Below are positions 18,423 to 25,910 of a DNA stretch of 25,941 nt, piece by piece; within the stretch, counting starts at the first letter, position 1; each line of letters opens with the position of its first letter. Origin of the DNA: Collinsella sp. GTDB taxonomy: Bacteria; Actinomycetota; Coriobacteriia; Coriobacteriales; Coriobacteriaceae. Under the pieces are notes generated by a model that was not told the origin of the DNA, made no database searches, and saw only the letters and a list, made by a program, of their open reading frames with translations. The position numbers and the translations under genes are program-made. The stretch covers positions 1-25,941 of the forward strand of contig DXZN01000001.1 of assembly GCA_019419645.1 (NCBI GenBank), in the 5' to 3' direction.

Positions 18423-21200
18423 ATGATTCTCAACGGACCGGGGATTAGCTATACCGAGCCCGATATCGGCGCGGAGTTCGTGCCGCCGATACCGGAGCAT
18501 CCGCGCGAGGCCATCGTCAAACTGTGTGAGCACTGCACCAACCGCCTGCTGCACCGCGACGAGCTGCTGGGCTACGAGTACTGGTCGTTTGCCGAGGCCG
18601 CAACCGACGAGCAGGCCGAAGTGCTCTGCAAGATGAAGATGCGCCGTCCCTATACGCTGCCCGAGATGGTCAAGCTCACCGGCATGCCCGAGGCCGATAT
18701 CGAAAAAATGCTCGACGACATGAGCTACACGGGTCTGCTCGAGTACAACTGGGAAAACCCCGAGCGCGCCAAGCAGTGGGTGCTGCCCATGCTGGTGCCG
18801 GGTTCCGCCGAGTTCCTCAACATGCGCGTGAGCCAGCTCGAGGAGCATCCGGTCTATGCCAAGTTCTTTGAGCAGGCGTCCAAGGGACCGCTGTCCAAGG
18901 CCACGCCGATGGTGCCGCCCGGCGGTGCCGGCATCGGCATGCATGTCATTCCGGTCGAGAAGGCCATCGATGCCGCGAGCACCTCGGTGCCGATCGAGCA
19001 TATCGAGCATTGGCTCGACAAATACGAAGGTAAGTATGCCGCTAGCACCTGCAGCTGCCGCGCGAGCCGTCGCGTGATGGGAGAGGGCTGCGCCGACGAC
19101 CCGGCCGATTGGTGCATCGCCGTGGGCGATATGGCCGACTACGTGGTCGAGACCGACCGCGGCCATTATGTGACGCGCGAGGAGGTCTACGACATCCTGC
19201 GCCAGGCCGAGGACAACGGCTTTGTGCACCAGATCACCAACATCGACGGTGAGAACAAAATCTTCGCCATCTGCAACTGCAACGTCAACGTGTGCTACGC
19301 CCTGCGCACTTCGCAGCTGTTCAACACGCCCAACCTGTCGCGCTCGGCCTACGTCGCCAAGGTCGAGAAGGACAAGTGCGTGGCCTGCGGTCGCTGCGTT
19401 GAGGTGTGTCCGGCCGGCGCCGCCAAACTGGGCCAGAAGCTCTGTAGCAAAAAGGCTGGCGGACAGGTGCCCGAGTATCCGCGCCAGGAGCTGCCCGATG
19501 CCACCAAGTGGGACCACACCAAGTGGTCGCCCAACTACCGCAACGACAACCGCATCGAGACGCATGAGTCCGGCACTGCGCCCTGCAAGACGGCTTGCCC
19601 CGCGCATGTCGCCGTTCAGGGCTATCTGAAGCTCGCGGCGCAGGGTCGCTATGACGAGGCCCTAGCACTCATTAAGCGCGAGAACCCGCTGCCCGCTATC
19701 TGCGGCCGTGTGTGCAATCGCCGCTGTGAGGATGCCTGCACCCGCGGTCGTGTGGACGCCGCCGTGGCTATCGACGAAGTCAAGAAGTTTATCGCCCAGC
19801 GCGATCTGGACGCAGCGACCCGCTATGTCCCGCCCGTGGTGACCCCGACGCGTGCTGGCGGCTTCGACCAGAAGATTGCCATCATCGGTGCCGGCCCGGC
19901 CGGTCTGTCCTGCGCTTTCTACCTGGCCGAGAAGGGCTACAAGCCCGTCGTGTTCGAGAAAAACGAGCGCCCGGGCGGCATGCTCACCTATGGCATTCCC
20001 AGCTTTAAGCTGCAGAAGGATGTTATCGAGGCCGAGGTCGAGGTTATTCGCCTGATGGGTGCCGAGTTCCGCTATGGCGTGGAAGTCGGTCGCGACGTGA
20101 CGCTCGACGAGCTGCGCGCGCAGGGCTTTAAGGCCTTCTACGTTGCCATTGGCTGCCAGGGCGGCCGCCTTGCCGGCATTCCGGGCGAGGATGCCGAGGA
20201 CGTGACCGTGGCCGTCGACTTCCTTCGCGAGGTTAACAGCGGCAAGATCGACGCGCTGCCCGGCCGCACCATTGTGGTGGGCGGCGGCAACGTTGCTATC
20301 GATGTCGCGCGCAACGCCTGCCGTCTGGGCTCTGAGCACGTTGAGATGTTCTGCCTGGAGAGTGAGGCCCAGATGCCCGCCAGCGAGGAGGAGCGTCGCG
20401 AGGCCATCGAGGACGGCGTGCACATCAGCTGCGGTTGGGGCCCCAAGGAGGTTCACCTGGACGAGGCCGGTCATGTGCGCGGCATCACCTTCAAGCGCTG
20501 CACGCGTGTCTTTGACGACGAGGGCCGTTTTGCGCCCGAGTACGATGAGAACGATCTGCGTCGTGTCGATGCCGACCGTGTCGTCATGTCGATTGGCCAG
20601 TCCATTGTGTGGGGCGACCTGCTGGCTGGCTCCAAGGTGGAGCTTGGCCGCGGTCAGGGTGCCCTTGCCGATCCTCAGACCTACCAGACCGCCGAGCCAG
20701 ACATCTTTGTGGGCGGCGACGTCTACACCGGTCCGAGTTTTGCCATCGATGCCATCGCCGCCGGCCACGAGGCCGCCGTGTCCATCCATCGCTTTGTGCA
20801 GCCGGGGTCCACGCTCACCATCGGCCGCAACCAGCGCCGCTACACCGCGCTTGACCGCGACGATGTTGTGATTGAGAGCTACGACAACGCGAGCCGCGAG
20901 GTTGCCCATGTGGACCGCGAGCGCGAGAAGGCCGCGCCGTTTAGCGAGTACGTCGAGACCTTTACCGAAGAGCAGGTGCGCGCCGAGACCGCCCGTTGCC
21001 TGGGCTGCGGCGCCTCGATCGTCGACCCCAACAAGTGTATCGGCTGCGGCCTGTGCACCACCAAGTGCGCGTTCGATGCCATCCATCTGGATCGCGACCG
21101 CCCCGAGTGCTCCACGATGGTCAAATACGAGCAAAAGCTCCCCAGCCTAGGTAAGTATGCTTTAAAGCGTGCAATCAAAATCAAATTTGGGAAGAAATAA
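18423..21200 (+). CDS. Multi-domain Fe-S/FAD oxidoreductase, GltD-like core
   Basis: A 925-residue cytoplasmic redox enzyme. The N-terminal 300 residues are a cysteine-containing domain I do not recognise (HCTNR near 38-43, a TCSCRASRR segment, and CNCNVNVC). A ferredoxin cluster CVACGRCVEVCP starts at Cys319. From Cys388 there is the cysteine-rich helical domain of the glutamate synthase small subunit, followed by the FAD site IIGAGPAG (487-494) and the NAD(P) site VVGGGN (618-623). A C-terminal ferredoxin part has Cys859 and Cys862 and then Cys872/875/878/882. The core is shared with GltD, NfnB and dihydropyrimidine dehydrogenase, so it moves electrons between NAD(P)H and Fe-S clusters. The final acceptor is unknown. 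ATG 18423 with GAAGGGA is preferred over GTG 18402. It is probably controlled by the divergent TetR. Confidence 0.88.
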   Translation: MILNGPGISYTEPDIGAEFVPPIPEHPREAIVKLCEHCTNRLLHRDELLGYEYWSFAEAATDEQAEVLCKMKMRRPYTLPEMVKLTGMPEADIEKMLDDMSYTGLLEYNWENPERAKQWVLPMLVPGSAEFLNMRVSQLEEHPVYAKFFEQASKGPLSKATPMVPPGGAGIGMHVIPVEKAIDAASTSVPIEHIEHWLDKYEGKYAASTCSCRASRRVMGEGCADDPADWCIAVGDMADYVVETDRGHYVTREEVYDILRQAEDNGFVHQITNIDGENKIFAICNCNVNVCYALRTSQLFNTPNLSRSAYVAKVEKDKCVACGRCVEVCPAGAAKLGQKLCSKKAGGQVPEYPRQELPDATKWDHTKWSPNYRNDNRIETHESGTAPCKTACPAHVAVQGYLKLAAQGRYDEALALIKRENPLPAICGRVCNRRCEDACTRGRVDAAVAIDEVKKFIAQRDLDAATRYVPPVVTPTRAGGFDQKIAIIGAGPAGLSCAFYLAEKGYKPVVFEKNERPGGMLTYGIPSFKLQKDVIEAEVEVIRLMGAEFRYGVEVGRDVTLDELRAQGFKAFYVAIGCQGGRLAGIPGEDAEDVTVAVDFLREVNSGKIDALPGRTIVVGGGNVAIDVARNACRLGSEHVEMFCLESEAQMPASEEERREAIEDGVHISCGWGPKEVHLDEAGHVRGITFKRCTRVFDDEGRFAPEYDENDLRRVDADRVVMSIGQSIVWGDLLAGSKVELGRGQGALADPQTYQTAEPDIFVGGDVYTGPSFAIDAIAAGHEAAVSIHRFVQPGSTLTIGRNQRRYTALDRDDVVIESYDNASREVAHVDREREKAAPFSEYVETFTEEQVRAETARCLGCGASIVDPNKCIGCGLCTTKCAFDAIHLDRDRPECSTMVKYEQKLPSLGKYALKRAIKIKFGKK

Positions 21201-21284
21201 AAAACGCAACAAACAAGAGAACGGCGCAGAGAACGGTTGGACAGCGAGCGAGTCCCAGGCGTGGCGAGGTGCCTTGAAAGAGGA

Positions 21285-21309
21285 GGGCATAGGGCTTTTG
21301 CCCATGCCC
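21285..21309 (+). other. Hairpin in the hypA leader
   Basis: A 10-bp stem with one bulged base (21285-21295 with 21300-21309) and a TTTT loop. No T run follows, so it is not a standard terminator. The 190-base stretch 21201-21390 has no gene. It also holds a direct repeat of GAGAACGG near 21220 and 21231. Confidence 0.45.
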
Positions 21310-21360
21310 GACGATTGAAAGGCAGATCGTCCGTCTGGGGCTCGCGCAGCGTCAAGTCGA

Positions 21361-21382
21361 CCGCCGTTCGTTAGAACGGCGG
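21361..21382 (+). promoter_or_regulatory. Hairpin overlapping the hypA ribosome site
   Basis: A perfect 9-bp stem (21361-21369 with 21374-21382) with a GTTA loop ends eight bases before the GTG start. Its last two bases are part of the GGAAG ribosome site, so the fold could limit translation of hypA. Confidence 0.5.
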
Positions 21383-21390
21383 AAGAAAAA

Positions 21391-21819
21391 GTGCATGAAT
21401 TGGGAATCGTTTATCACATTATTCGCGATGTTGAGAACGTGGCGCGCGCCAATGGCGTGCGTCGCGTTTCGAGCGTCACGCTGCTGCTGGGCGAGGTCTC
21501 GGGCGTCGTTCCCGACTTGCTGCTCGACGCTTGGCGCTGGGCGGCAGATAAAAAGTCCATCACGCAGGGCGCGGAGCTTATCGTGGAGCCCGTCGAGGCC
21601 GTGACGCATTGCGAGGCGTGCGGCCGCGACTATGCGACAGTCGAGCACGGCAAGACCTGCCCCCATTGCGGCAGTGGCGATACCTATTTGCTCCAGGGCC
21701 AAGAGGTCATGATCAAGCAGATCGAGACCCCCGACGAGGATCCGGCGGACGCTGCCCCCGACGGCCCTTCTGACGCCCCCGACGCCGTCGACGCCGCTAA
21801 CCCTCTCCACATCGTCTAG
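21391..21819 (+). CDS. hypA: Hydrogenase nickel chaperone HypA
   Basis: A 142-residue metallochaperone that delivers nickel during [NiFe]-hydrogenase maturation. The protein must start MHE because the N-terminal amine and His2 bind nickel, and this fixes the GTG at 21391 as the start. The structural zinc site is formed by Cys74, Cys77, Cys90 and Cys93 (two CxxC pairs). Residues after about 113 form an Asp/Pro/Ala-rich tail ending in His-Ile-Val, making it about 25 residues longer than most HypA. No hypB, hypC-F or hydrogenase structural gene is in the window. Whether the flavoenzyme upstream is co-transcribed is unclear, as 190 bases with hairpins separate them. Confidence 0.93.
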   Translation: MHELGIVYHIIRDVENVARANGVRRVSSVTLLLGEVSGVVPDLLLDAWRWAADKKSITQGAELIVEPVEAVTHCEACGRDYATVEHGKTCPHCGSGDTYLLQGQEVMIKQIETPDEDPADAAPDGPSDAPDAVDAANPLHIV

Positions 21820-21824
21820 CCCCT

Positions 21825-21878
21825 AGTCGTTGGGGACGTTCTTGTTTGACTAGTCGTTTAAGAACGTCCCCAACGACT
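21825..21878. repeat. Perfect 19-bp inverted repeat after hypA
   Basis: Arms 21825-21843 and 21860-21878 are perfect complements around a 16-base loop that itself holds the palindrome GACTAGTC. The left part (21824-21841) matches 5411-5428 in 17 of 18 bases. It starts six bases after the hypA stop. It may serve as a transcript end, but no T run follows, so a dispersed palindromic element is more likely. Confidence 0.8.
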
Positions 21879-22098
21879 GCTTGCGCTAGAGCATAAGTTA
21901 TACAATTAGTCAAGTTATGTCTGTTTAAACAAAATAGCGGCACGCAGGCGCATTGGGATTAACCTAAAAGCGGCGTTAATGAACAGAGTGTCTGTATATA
22001 TCTGTGAAAGTAATTGGGAAATCACGTTTTAGTAGGCAATGAGCTGTAAATCAGCAACGTAATCAATTTGTAACAAACTTAGACGTTTAAACAAATAA

Positions 22099-22112
22099 TG
22101 CAACCGTTTGCG
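22099..22112. promoter_or_regulatory. cre-like / LacI-family operator upstream of the PTS operon
   Basis: TGCAACCGTTTGCG fits the cre pattern TGNAANCGNTTNCA at every fixed position except the last. Two copies of the palindrome GTTTAAAC lie nearby, at 21923-21930 and 22085-22092. The region 21879-22196 is clearly AT-rich, contains no gene and acts as the control region of the PTS operon. A LacI/GalR-type regulator is the likely reader; CcpA itself is not established in this group. Confidence 0.6.
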
Positions 22113-22143
22113 AATTTAGCTATAAATCCACAAGGCGAACAGG

Positions 22144-22149
22144 TATACT
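22144..22149 (+). promoter_or_regulatory. Candidate -10 box of the PTS operon
   Basis: TATACT lies about 50 bases before the first PTS start codon. No good -35 is seen 17 bases upstream, which suggests that an activator is needed or that this is not the main promoter. Confidence 0.4.
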
Positions 22150-22196
22150 CCTTTATTGTCGTGTAGGAAATACGTAGACAAAAAGGAGGTTATGTG

Positions 22197-23186
22197 ATGG
22201 TAAGTATTGTTCTTGCTAGCCATGGTGACTTGGCGGCTGGAATCAAGCAGACGGGCTCGATGGTCTTTGGCGATCAGCCGTCTGTTGCCGTGGTCTCGCT
22301 CGAGCCGAGCATGGGCCCCGACGACTTCCGTGCCAAGGTCGAGGAGGCAATCGCTTCCTTCGAGGACCAGGAGCAGGTGCTCTTCCTCGTTGATCTGTGG
22401 GGCGGCACGCCGTTCAACCAGATCAGCGGGCTCATCGAGGGCCACGATTCCTGGGCTATCGTCACCGGTGTCAACCTGCCTATGCTCATCGAGGCATATT
22501 CGCAGCGCTTTGACGCAAAGAACACTGCACATGCGATCGCAAAACATCTCGTGACTGAGGCTAAGGCCGGCGTGCGCGTCAAGCCCGAGTCTCTGGAGCC
22601 CGAGGAGAAGAAGCCGGCTGCGGCCGCCGCTGCTCCTGCGGGTGCCATTCCTCCGGGAACGGTGATCGGCGACGGGCACATCAAGATCGCCCACGTCCGT
22701 ATCGACACGCGCCTGCTGCATGGTCAGGTGGCCACCACGTGGACCAAGCAGATCAACCCCAACCGCATCATCGTGGTCTCCGACGGCGTTGCTCACGACG
22801 AGCTCCGCAAGACCATGATCGAGCAGGCTGCCCCTCCGGGAGTCCATGCCAACGTCGTGCCCATCAAGAAGATGGCCGAGGTCGTCAAGGACACGCGCTT
22901 TGGTGACACCAAGGCCATGCTGCTCTTTGAGAACCCGCAGGATCTGCTCAAGGCCATCGAGGCCGGCGTCGACATCAAGGAAGTCAACATCGGTTCCATG
23001 GCTCACTCCAAGGGCAAGGTCGTCGTCACCAACGCCGTCGCTATGGGCGATGACGACGTTAAGACTCTCGAGGCCCTCAAGGCCAAGGGCGTCAAGTTCG
23101 AGGTCCGCAAGGTTCCTTCGGATTCCTCCGAGGATCTCGACGCCATGTTGAAGAAAGCTAAGGCCGAACTGGCCGCTCAAGCATAG
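22197..23186 (+). CDS. manX: PTS mannose-family IIAB component
   Basis: A 329-residue cytoplasmic phosphotransfer protein. The IIA domain (about 1-125) carries the HPr-phosphorylated His9 in ASHGD and the conserved WGGTPFNQ. An Ala/Pro/Glu-rich linker (about 126-160) leads to the IIB domain with active-site His175 in RIDTRLLHGQV. Fusion of IIA and IIB is the manX/manL arrangement. GTG 22194 and ATG 22197 are adjacent. ATG 22197 is chosen because AAGGAGG ends seven bases before it. The genes for IIC and IID follow at 18- and 16-base gaps, so this is an operon. Sugar specificity is judged mannose/glucose because of the DUF956 gene downstream, but fructose, sorbose or amino sugars remain possible. 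Confidence 0.95.
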   Translation: MVSIVLASHGDLAAGIKQTGSMVFGDQPSVAVVSLEPSMGPDDFRAKVEEAIASFEDQEQVLFLVDLWGGTPFNQISGLIEGHDSWAIVTGVNLPMLIEAYSQRFDAKNTAHAIAKHLVTEAKAGVRVKPESLEPEEKKPAAAAAAPAGAIPPGTVIGDGHIKIAHVRIDTRLLHGQVATTWTKQINPNRIIVVSDGVAHDELRKTMIEQAAPPGVHANVVPIKKMAEVVKDTRFGDTKAMLLFENPQDLLKAIEAGVDIKEVNIGSMAHSKGKVVVTNAVAMGDDDVKTLEALKAKGVKFEVRKVPSDSSEDLDAMLKKAKAELAAQA

Positions 23187-23204
23187 TAAAGGAGGGTCCG
23201 ATAC

Positions 23205-24023
23205 ATGTCTGCAATCACTATTCTGCTTGTTGCGATTGTCGCGTTGCTTGCCGGTATGGAAGGCATTCTGGATGAGTTCCAGTTCCATCAGCCGCTCGTG
23301 GCATGCACGCTTATCGGTCTCGTAACCGGTCACCTTCAGGAGGGCATCCTCCTGGGCGGTTCGCTCCAGATGATGGCCCTTGGCTGGGCTAACGTCGGCG
23401 CCGCCGTCGCGCCTGACGCCGCCCTGGCCTCGGTCGCTTCTTCGATCATCATGGTGCTCGCCCTCAACGGTGGCGCCACCGATTCGGCCAAGGCCGTTAC
23501 CGCCGCTATCGCCGTTGCCGTCCCGCTGTCGGTCGCTGGTCTGTTCCTGACCATGATCTGCCGTACCCTGGCTACCGCTATCGCTCACGCCATGGACGGT
23601 TGCGCCGAGAAGGGCGACTTCGCCGGCATCGAGCGCTGGCAGTACGCTGCTATCCTCATGCAGGGTCTTCGTATCGCCATCCCGGCAGTGCTTCTGTGCA
23701 TCATCCCGGCCGAGGCTGTTACCAACGCGCTTAACGCTATGCCCGACTGGCTGTCCGGCGGCATGGCTGTCGGCGGCGGCATGGTCGCTTCCGTCGGTTA
23801 CGCCATGGTCATCAACATGATGGCCACCAAGGAGACCTGGCCGTTCTTCATCCTCGGCTTTGTCCTTGCTGCCATCCCTCAGCTCACGCTGATCGCCCTT
23901 GGCCTCATCGGCATCTCCCTTGCCCTCATCTACCTTGGCCTTAAGGATCTGGCCAAGCAGGGTGGCGGCATGGGCGGTGGCTCCGGTGACCCGCTCGGCG
24001 ACATTCTGAACGATTACGAGTAG
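23205..24023 (+). CDS. manY: PTS mannose-family IIC component
   Basis: A 272-residue integral membrane protein that forms the sugar channel together with IID. Many hydrophobic helices are visible, including the conserved EGILLGGSLQMMALGW segment that lines the sugar site. The C-terminus ends in a Gly-rich stretch and an acidic tail. Start ATG 23205 follows AAAGGAGGG. It lies 18 bases after the IIAB stop and 16 bases before the IID start. Confidence 0.95.
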   Translation: MSAITILLVAIVALLAGMEGILDEFQFHQPLVACTLIGLVTGHLQEGILLGGSLQMMALGWANVGAAVAPDAALASVASSIIMVLALNGGATDSAKAVTAAIAVAVPLSVAGLFLTMICRTLATAIAHAMDGCAEKGDFAGIERWQYAAILMQGLRIAIPAVLLCIIPAEAVTNALNAMPDWLSGGMAVGGGMVASVGYAMVINMMATKETWPFFILGFVLAAIPQLTLIALGLIGISLALIYLGLKDLAKQGGGMGGGSGDPLGDILNDYE

Positions 24024-24039
24024 GAGGGGAGTGATACAT

Positions 24040-24960
24040 ATGGCAGAGAACAAGATTCAGCTCACCAAGGCTGACCGCAAGAAGGTTTGCTTCCGTCATC
24101 AGTTCCTTCAGGGCTCGTGGAACTACGAGCGTATGCAGAACGGCGGCTGGTGCTTCGCAATGATCCCTGCGATCAAGAAGCTCTACACCAGCAAGGATGA
24201 CCAGATTGCCGCTCTTAAGCGTCACCTGGAGTTCTATAACACCCACCCTTATGTTTCCGCCCCCGTCATTGGCGTTACCCTCGCTCTCGAGGAGGAGCGC
24301 GCCAACGGTGCTCCGATTGACGACGTCGCCATTCAGGGCGTCAAGGTCGGTATGATGGGCCCGCTCGCCGGCGTCGGCGACCCCGCCTTCTGGTTCACCC
24401 TTCGCCCGATTCTGGGTGCACTGGGCGCTTCCCTGGCCCTGTCCGGCAGCATCGCCGGTCCGCTGCTGTTCTTCTTCGCGTGGAACATCATCCGTTACGC
24501 CTTCCTGTGGTACACGCAGGAGTTTGGTTACAAGGTCGGCTCCTCCATCGCCAAGGACCTCTCTGGCGGTCTGATGGGCAAGGTCACCGAGGGTGCTTCC
24601 ATCCTTGGTATGTTCATCATCGGCGCCCTGGTCGAGCGCTGGGTGTCCATCTCCTTCACCCCGGTCGTCTCCAAGGTCACGCAGTCTGCTGGCGCCTTTA
24701 TCGACTGGGCTAACCTGCCCTCCGGTTCTGAGGGTGTCAAGGAAGCACTGACGATGTATAACTCCATCGGCGGTACTGCCCTTGATCAGGTCAAGGTCAC
24801 TACGCTTCAGGCCAACCTCGATCAGCTCATCCCCGGCCTTGCCGCCGTGTGCCTGACCCTGCTGGTCTGCAAGCTCCTCAAGAAGAAGGTCAGCCCGATC
24901 GTCATCATCCTGGCTCTCTTCGCCATCGGCATCATCGGTCGCGTCTGCGGCTTCATGTAA
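24040..24960 (+). CDS. manZ: PTS mannose-family IID component
   Basis: A 306-residue membrane protein unique to the mannose PTS class. The N-terminal soluble part has the family motif FxxQxSWNYERMQNxG (residues about 22-38), and GPLAGVGDPAFWFT marks the central conserved loop. Helices cluster in the second half. ATG 24040 is used rather than GTG 24031, because the strong GGAGGGGA site directly precedes it and overlaps the GTG. It is the last of the three transporter genes; a hairpin then separates it from the DUF956 gene. Confidence 0.95.
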   Translation: MAENKIQLTKADRKKVCFRHQFLQGSWNYERMQNGGWCFAMIPAIKKLYTSKDDQIAALKRHLEFYNTHPYVSAPVIGVTLALEEERANGAPIDDVAIQGVKVGMMGPLAGVGDPAFWFTLRPILGALGASLALSGSIAGPLLFFFAWNIIRYAFLWYTQEFGYKVGSSIAKDLSGGLMGKVTEGASILGMFIIGALVERWVSISFTPVVSKVTQSAGAFIDWANLPSGSEGVKEALTMYNSIGGTALDQVKVTTLQANLDQLIPGLAAVCLTLLVCKLLKKKVSPIVIILALFAIGIIGRVCGFM

Positions 24961-25016
24961 GCGCGCTTCGGCTTAAGACCGAGAATTGCTAGACAAGGGC
25001 TTTTGAGCCATTGAAA

Positions 25017-25064
25017 CGGACCGCACCCGGTGGGTACACTGGATGCGGTCCGATTGTTTTATTT
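25017..25064 (+). terminator. Hairpin between the PTS IID and DUF956 genes
   Basis: A perfect 9-bp stem (25017-25025 with 25044-25052) with an 18-base loop is followed by the T-rich ATTGTTTTATTT. It could end or attenuate the PTS transcript. The loop also contains TACACT, a possible -10 for the next gene. Confidence 0.6.
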
Positions 25065-25080
25065 GGAGGGCGAGGCGCGC

Positions 25081-25479
25081 ATGGCGCAATCTCAGAACAG
25101 CACGGTCGATCTGGCAACGCCGGCAACCTGCCTGATGGGGCTTACCAGCCACGGTAACGTGATGGTGGGCAATAAGGCGTTTGAGTACTATAACGAGCGC
25201 AATCCCGAGGATTTTATTCAGATCCCGTGGGATGAGGTCGACTATATTGCCGCCGAGGTTTTGCGCGGCACCAAGAAGATCACGCGTTTTGCGATCTTCA
25301 CCAAGGACAACGGTCACTTTACGTTTTCGACGCGCGACGACAAAGAGACGCTTCGCGCGGTCCGCAAGTACGTTGACGAGGATAAGCTCGTGCGTTCGCC
25401 CGACTTTATCGATGTGACGGCCAAGGGCGCCAAGAGCATCCCCTCCGTTATCAAAAACCTCTTCCACAAAGGCAACTAG
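25081..25479 (+). CDS. manO: DUF956 protein, ManO-type PTS accessory factor
   Basis: A 132-residue soluble protein of DUF956, which accompanies mannose-PTS operons in Firmicutes and Coriobacteriia and has a proposed role in regulating them. Segments such as WDEVDYIAAEV and FTFSTRDDKETLRAVRKYV are typical of the family. ATG 25081 is chosen with GAGG five bases upstream. The frame is open back to 25030, but that part covers the hairpin. Because of the hairpin, its level may be lower than that of the transporter genes, or it may have its own promoter. Confidence 0.85.
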   Translation: MAQSQNSTVDLATPATCLMGLTSHGNVMVGNKAFEYYNERNPEDFIQIPWDEVDYIAAEVLRGTKKITRFAIFTKDNGHFTFSTRDDKETLRAVRKYVDEDKLVRSPDFIDVTAKGAKSIPSVIKNLFHKGN

Positions 25480-25489
25480 TCATTAAAGA

Positions 25490-25511
25490 GCGCCCCCTCA
25501 AAGTGGGGCGC
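25490..25511 (+). other. Hairpin after the DUF956 gene
   Basis: A perfect 7-bp GC stem (25490-25496 with 25505-25511) and an eight-base loop begin 11 bases after the stop. There is no T run on the plus strand. It may be a weak terminator. Confidence 0.45.
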
Positions 25512-25532
25512 AGTCTCCCATGTGGCTCGATC

Positions 25533-25704
25533 GGGAAAGTGCATCCCAGTTCGAGCGTCGATTCCGGGATGTAGTTTCCGGAACGGGGTCGTTTGGGAAA
25601 CCGTGTCCCGTTTCGAGCCGAAATTCTGGGTCACAGTTTCCCAGCGAGGTCTCATGGGGAAAGTCTGACCCAGAATTTGCCTGGATAGTGGGACGCACTT
25701 TCCG
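25533..25704. repeat. Six-unit alternating palindromic array, 31-bp spacing
   Basis: A 16-base unit of the form GGGAAAGTNNNNCCCA occurs at 25533, 25564, 25595, 25627, 25657 and 25689, with strictly alternating orientation (plus, minus, plus, minus, plus, minus). Starts are 30-32 bases apart. Each neighbouring pair can form a hairpin of about 15 bp, so several exclusive folds exist. The spacers are 14-16 bases; two of them share TTCGAGC, indicating an ancestral 62-bp unit. No reading frame is supported. Equal spacing and inversion argue against CRISPR and for a BIME-like element. Confidence 0.85.
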
Positions 25705-25709
25705 GAGGG

Positions 25710-25725
25710 CTGTTCCACCGCAACT
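25710..25725 (+). repeat. Copy of the window-start repeat
   Basis: Sixteen bases match 62-77 with one change. The partner arm is not present here, so this is a half or decayed copy. Confidence 0.6.
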
Positions 25726-25784
25726 TCGAAGAGTGGGTATACGCTGCATTACAGCGGCGTAAATCTGCTACACTAATACAACAT

Positions 25785-25860
25785 GCCTCCGTAGCTCAGG
25801 GGATAGAGCACCGCTCTCCTAAAGCGGGTGTCGACGGTTCGAATCCGCCCGGGGGCACCA
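25785..25860 (+). tRNA. tRNA-Arg (anticodon CCT)
   Basis: A complete cloverleaf of 76 bases with encoded CCA. The acceptor arm GCCTCCG pairs with CGGGGGC, including one wobble. The anticodon stem CCGCT/AGCGG holds the loop CTCCTAA, giving anticodon CCT at 25818-25820, which reads AGG (Arg). The T-loop is TTCGAAT. The T-stem has one A-C mismatch. The D-arm contains TAGCTCAGGGGATAGAGCA. Confidence 0.95.
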
Positions 25861-25870
25861 GAGGAATATC

Positions 25871-25903
25871 GAGCCCGGTACCGCTATGGTGCCGGGCTCT
25901 TCT
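25871..25903 (+). terminator. Terminator of the tRNA-Arg gene
   Basis: A 12-bp stem (25871-25882 with 25888-25899, one wobble) with a five-base loop is followed by TTCT. It starts 10 bases after the tRNA end. Confidence 0.75.
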
Positions 25904-25910
25904 GGTCTAA

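Noticed and set aside
21936..21952. Sigma-54 type -24/-12 promoter (GGCAC...GCA) before the PTS operon
   Set aside because: The -12 part lacks TTGC at the right distance, and sigma-54 is not expected in this lineage.
25533..25704. CRISPR array
   Set aside because: Units alternate in orientation, are only 16 bases, spacers are about 15 bases and partly alike, and no cas gene is near.
25476..25749. Minus-strand frames of about 80 codons over the repeat array
   Set aside because: They consist of the alternating repeat units and have no ribosome site.
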